From assembly GCA_947446335.1 (NCBI GenBank), contig CANFGA010000043.1, positions 1 through 12,238 of the forward strand: a stretch of DNA of 12,238 nucleotides. Direction: 5' to 3'. The stretch is from Oxalobacteraceae bacterium (GTDB taxonomy: Bacteria; Pseudomonadota; Gammaproteobacteria; Burkholderiales; Burkholderiaceae_D). The translations under genes and the position numbers were made by a program. How positions within the stretch are numbered: position 1 is the stretch's first letter; each line of letters begins with the position of its first letter. This document shows, piece by piece, positions 11,174 through 12,238 of this stretch. Below the pieces are notes generated by a model, which did not search any database, was not told where the DNA came from, and worked only from the letters and a program-made list of their open reading frames with translations.

Positions 11174-12238
11174 ATGCCATTTCCCTTCACGGCCGAACAA
11201 AAACAAACGGCATTCTGGGTCGCAGTCTGGCTGGCATTCTTGTTCCTGCTGGTCACGCTCGGACCGATCCTGACGCCCTTCCTGGCCGCCACCATCCTCG
11301 CCTATGCGCTCAATCCGGGTGTCGACCGGATCAACCGGATGCGCTTCAAGCGTCTGGGCGTGCCGCGCGCGCTGGCGGTCCTGATCGTCGTGCTGTTGTT
11401 TTTTCTGGCATTGACGGCGCTGGTGCTGATCGTGCTGCCGGTCTTGCAAAAGGAAATCCCGCTGCTGCAGGCGCAGATCCCGCAGTTTTTGAACAAGCTC
11501 AACGACATGCTGGCGCCGCGCTTGCAGGAACTGGGGATCAAGGTGCGACTCGACGGCTCCGGCATCCGCACCATGCTGAGCAAGCAGATGGCCACCAGCA
11601 GCGAAGAAATCTGGAGCGCCGTACTGGCGTCGGCGCGCATCGGCGGCACCGCCGTGCTGGGCTGGCTGGCCACGCTGGTGCTGATTCCGGTTGTGCTGTT
11701 TTACGTGCTGCTCGACTGGCACAAGCTGCTGCAGCGCATCGCCGGCGCGGTGCCGCGGCGCTGGCTGGGCAAGACGCTGGGCATGGCGCGAGAAGTCGAT
11801 ACGCTGCTGGCCCAATATCTGCGCGGCCAGTTGCTGGTGATGCTGGTGCTGGCCGTGTATTACTCGCTGGGCTTGATGATCGCCGGCTTCGATGTCGCGC
11901 TGCCGGTGGGCATCATCACCGGCTTGCTGGTCTTCATCCCCTATCTCGGCTTCGGTCTCGGTCTGGCGCTGGCCTTGATCGCCGCCGTGTTGCAGTTTGC
12001 CGACTGGAGCGGCATCATCGCGGTGGCGATCATTTACGGCTTCGGCCAGGTGCTGGAAAGCTTCGTGCTGACGCCGCGCCTGGTGGGCGAACGGATCGGT
12101 CTCAATCCGCTGGCAGTCATCTTCGCGCTGCTGGCGTTCGGCCAATTGTTCGGTTTTGTCGGTGTTTTGCTGGCTTTGCCGGCTTCGGCGATCTTAATGG
12201 TCGCTTTCAAGCACCTTAGGCGCCACTACCTCGACAGC
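11174..12238 (+). CDS. AI-2E/PerM family membrane transporter (3' end cut)
   Basis: The frame is open for 355 codons from the ATG at 11174 to the last base, without a stop. The protein has the AI-2E exporter family layout: helices near 11-31 and 33-47, a long pair at about 64-91, a soluble stretch at 92-155 with amphipathic KEIPLLQAQIPQFLNKL, then helices at about 157-181, 217-237, 243-275 and 310-345. Family hallmarks are the FIPYLGFGLGL block (254-264), LTPRLVGERIGLNPLAVIFALLAFGQLFGFVGVLLALP (299-336) and the basic end FKHLRRHY. Members usually have 350-370 residues, so only a short tail is missing. Named members export AI-2 or act as Na+/H+ antiporters; the substrate here is unknown. The gene diverges from purM, a pairing I recall in betaproteobacteria, where hda often follows. 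Confidence 0.88.
   Translation, partial: MPFPFTAEQKQTAFWVAVWLAFLFLLVTLGPILTPFLAATILAYALNPGVDRINRMRFKRLGVPRALAVLIVVLLFFLALTALVLIVLPVLQKEIPLLQAQIPQFLNKLNDMLAPRLQELGIKVRLDGSGIRTMLSKQMATSSEEIWSAVLASARIGGTAVLGWLATLVLIPVVLFYVLLDWHKLLQRIAGAVPRRWLGKTLGMAREVDTLLAQYLRGQLLVMLVLAVYYSLGLMIAGFDVALPVGIITGLLVFIPYLGFGLGLALALIAAVLQFADWSGIIAVAIIYGFGQVLESFVLTPRLVGERIGLNPLAVIFALLAFGQLFGFVGVLLALPASAILMVAFKHLRRHYLDS

Noticed and set aside
11138..12145. A 335-codon minus-strand frame opposite the AI-2E permease
   Set aside because: Antisense to a clear multi-helix transporter; extremely Gln/Arg/His-rich, so an artefact of codon bias.
1..12238. tRNA, rRNA, CRISPR array, insertion sequence, prophage or defence genes
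   Set aside because: I saw no cloverleaf, regular repeat-spacer pattern, transposase or integrase motif, or defence-type protein; every long stretch is accounted for by housekeeping or transport genes.

Overview
The window is about 60% GC and holds ten protein-coding genes packed on both strands, with no RNA genes, transposases, phage genes or CRISPR. The recA-recX-DUF2889 and purM/AI-2E permease neighbourhoods, the beta-type symporter and the codon use suggest a chromosomal segment of a betaproteobacterium, most likely Burkholderiales and possibly Oxalobacteraceae. That assignment is inferred from gene content and remembered gene order, not from a search.

Layout. Minus strand at the left: a DUF2889 gene (cut by the window start), recX and recA, transcribed leftwards from a promoter with a near-perfect LexA (SOS) box. 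Divergent from recA, on the plus strand, is a tight cluster: an OmpR-family response regulator, a TctE/QseC-like sensor histidine kinase, a small two-helix DUF4212 protein and a large sodium:solute symporter of the acetate/VC_2705 type. Each of these genes overlaps the next by 4, 20 and 4 bp, so they look translationally coupled. A pyrophosphate-dependent phosphofructokinase (pfp) follows after 44 bp, with no terminator visible before it. Then comes a Tat-exported lipoprotein phosphatase of the PhoD family, with a candidate Pho box at the right distance from a -10 element. phoD converges on purM (minus strand); between them lie a strong hairpin terminator and a separate perfect 15-bp inverted repeat. 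purM diverges from an AI-2E/PerM-type permease that runs off the right end, probably only a few residues short.

How the genes fit together. recA and recX are the SOS recombinase and its modulator. The two-component system most likely controls its adjacent carboxylate-type symporter (inference from the operon). pfp gives reversible entry to glycolysis/gluconeogenesis using PPi, and phoD scavenges phosphate outside the cytoplasm. purM makes AIR in purine synthesis.

No wholly new system is evident. The points most worth a second look are: two predicted periplasmic elaborations of the symporter (a roughly 130-residue insert and a canonical EF-hand loop); a charge-balanced Ala/Lys/Glu tail on RecA instead of an acidic one; a palindromic -35 element that may be shared by the divergent recA and two-component promoters; the possible Pho box; and several genes without a Shine-Dalgarno sequence, including a possible leaderless permease mRNA.
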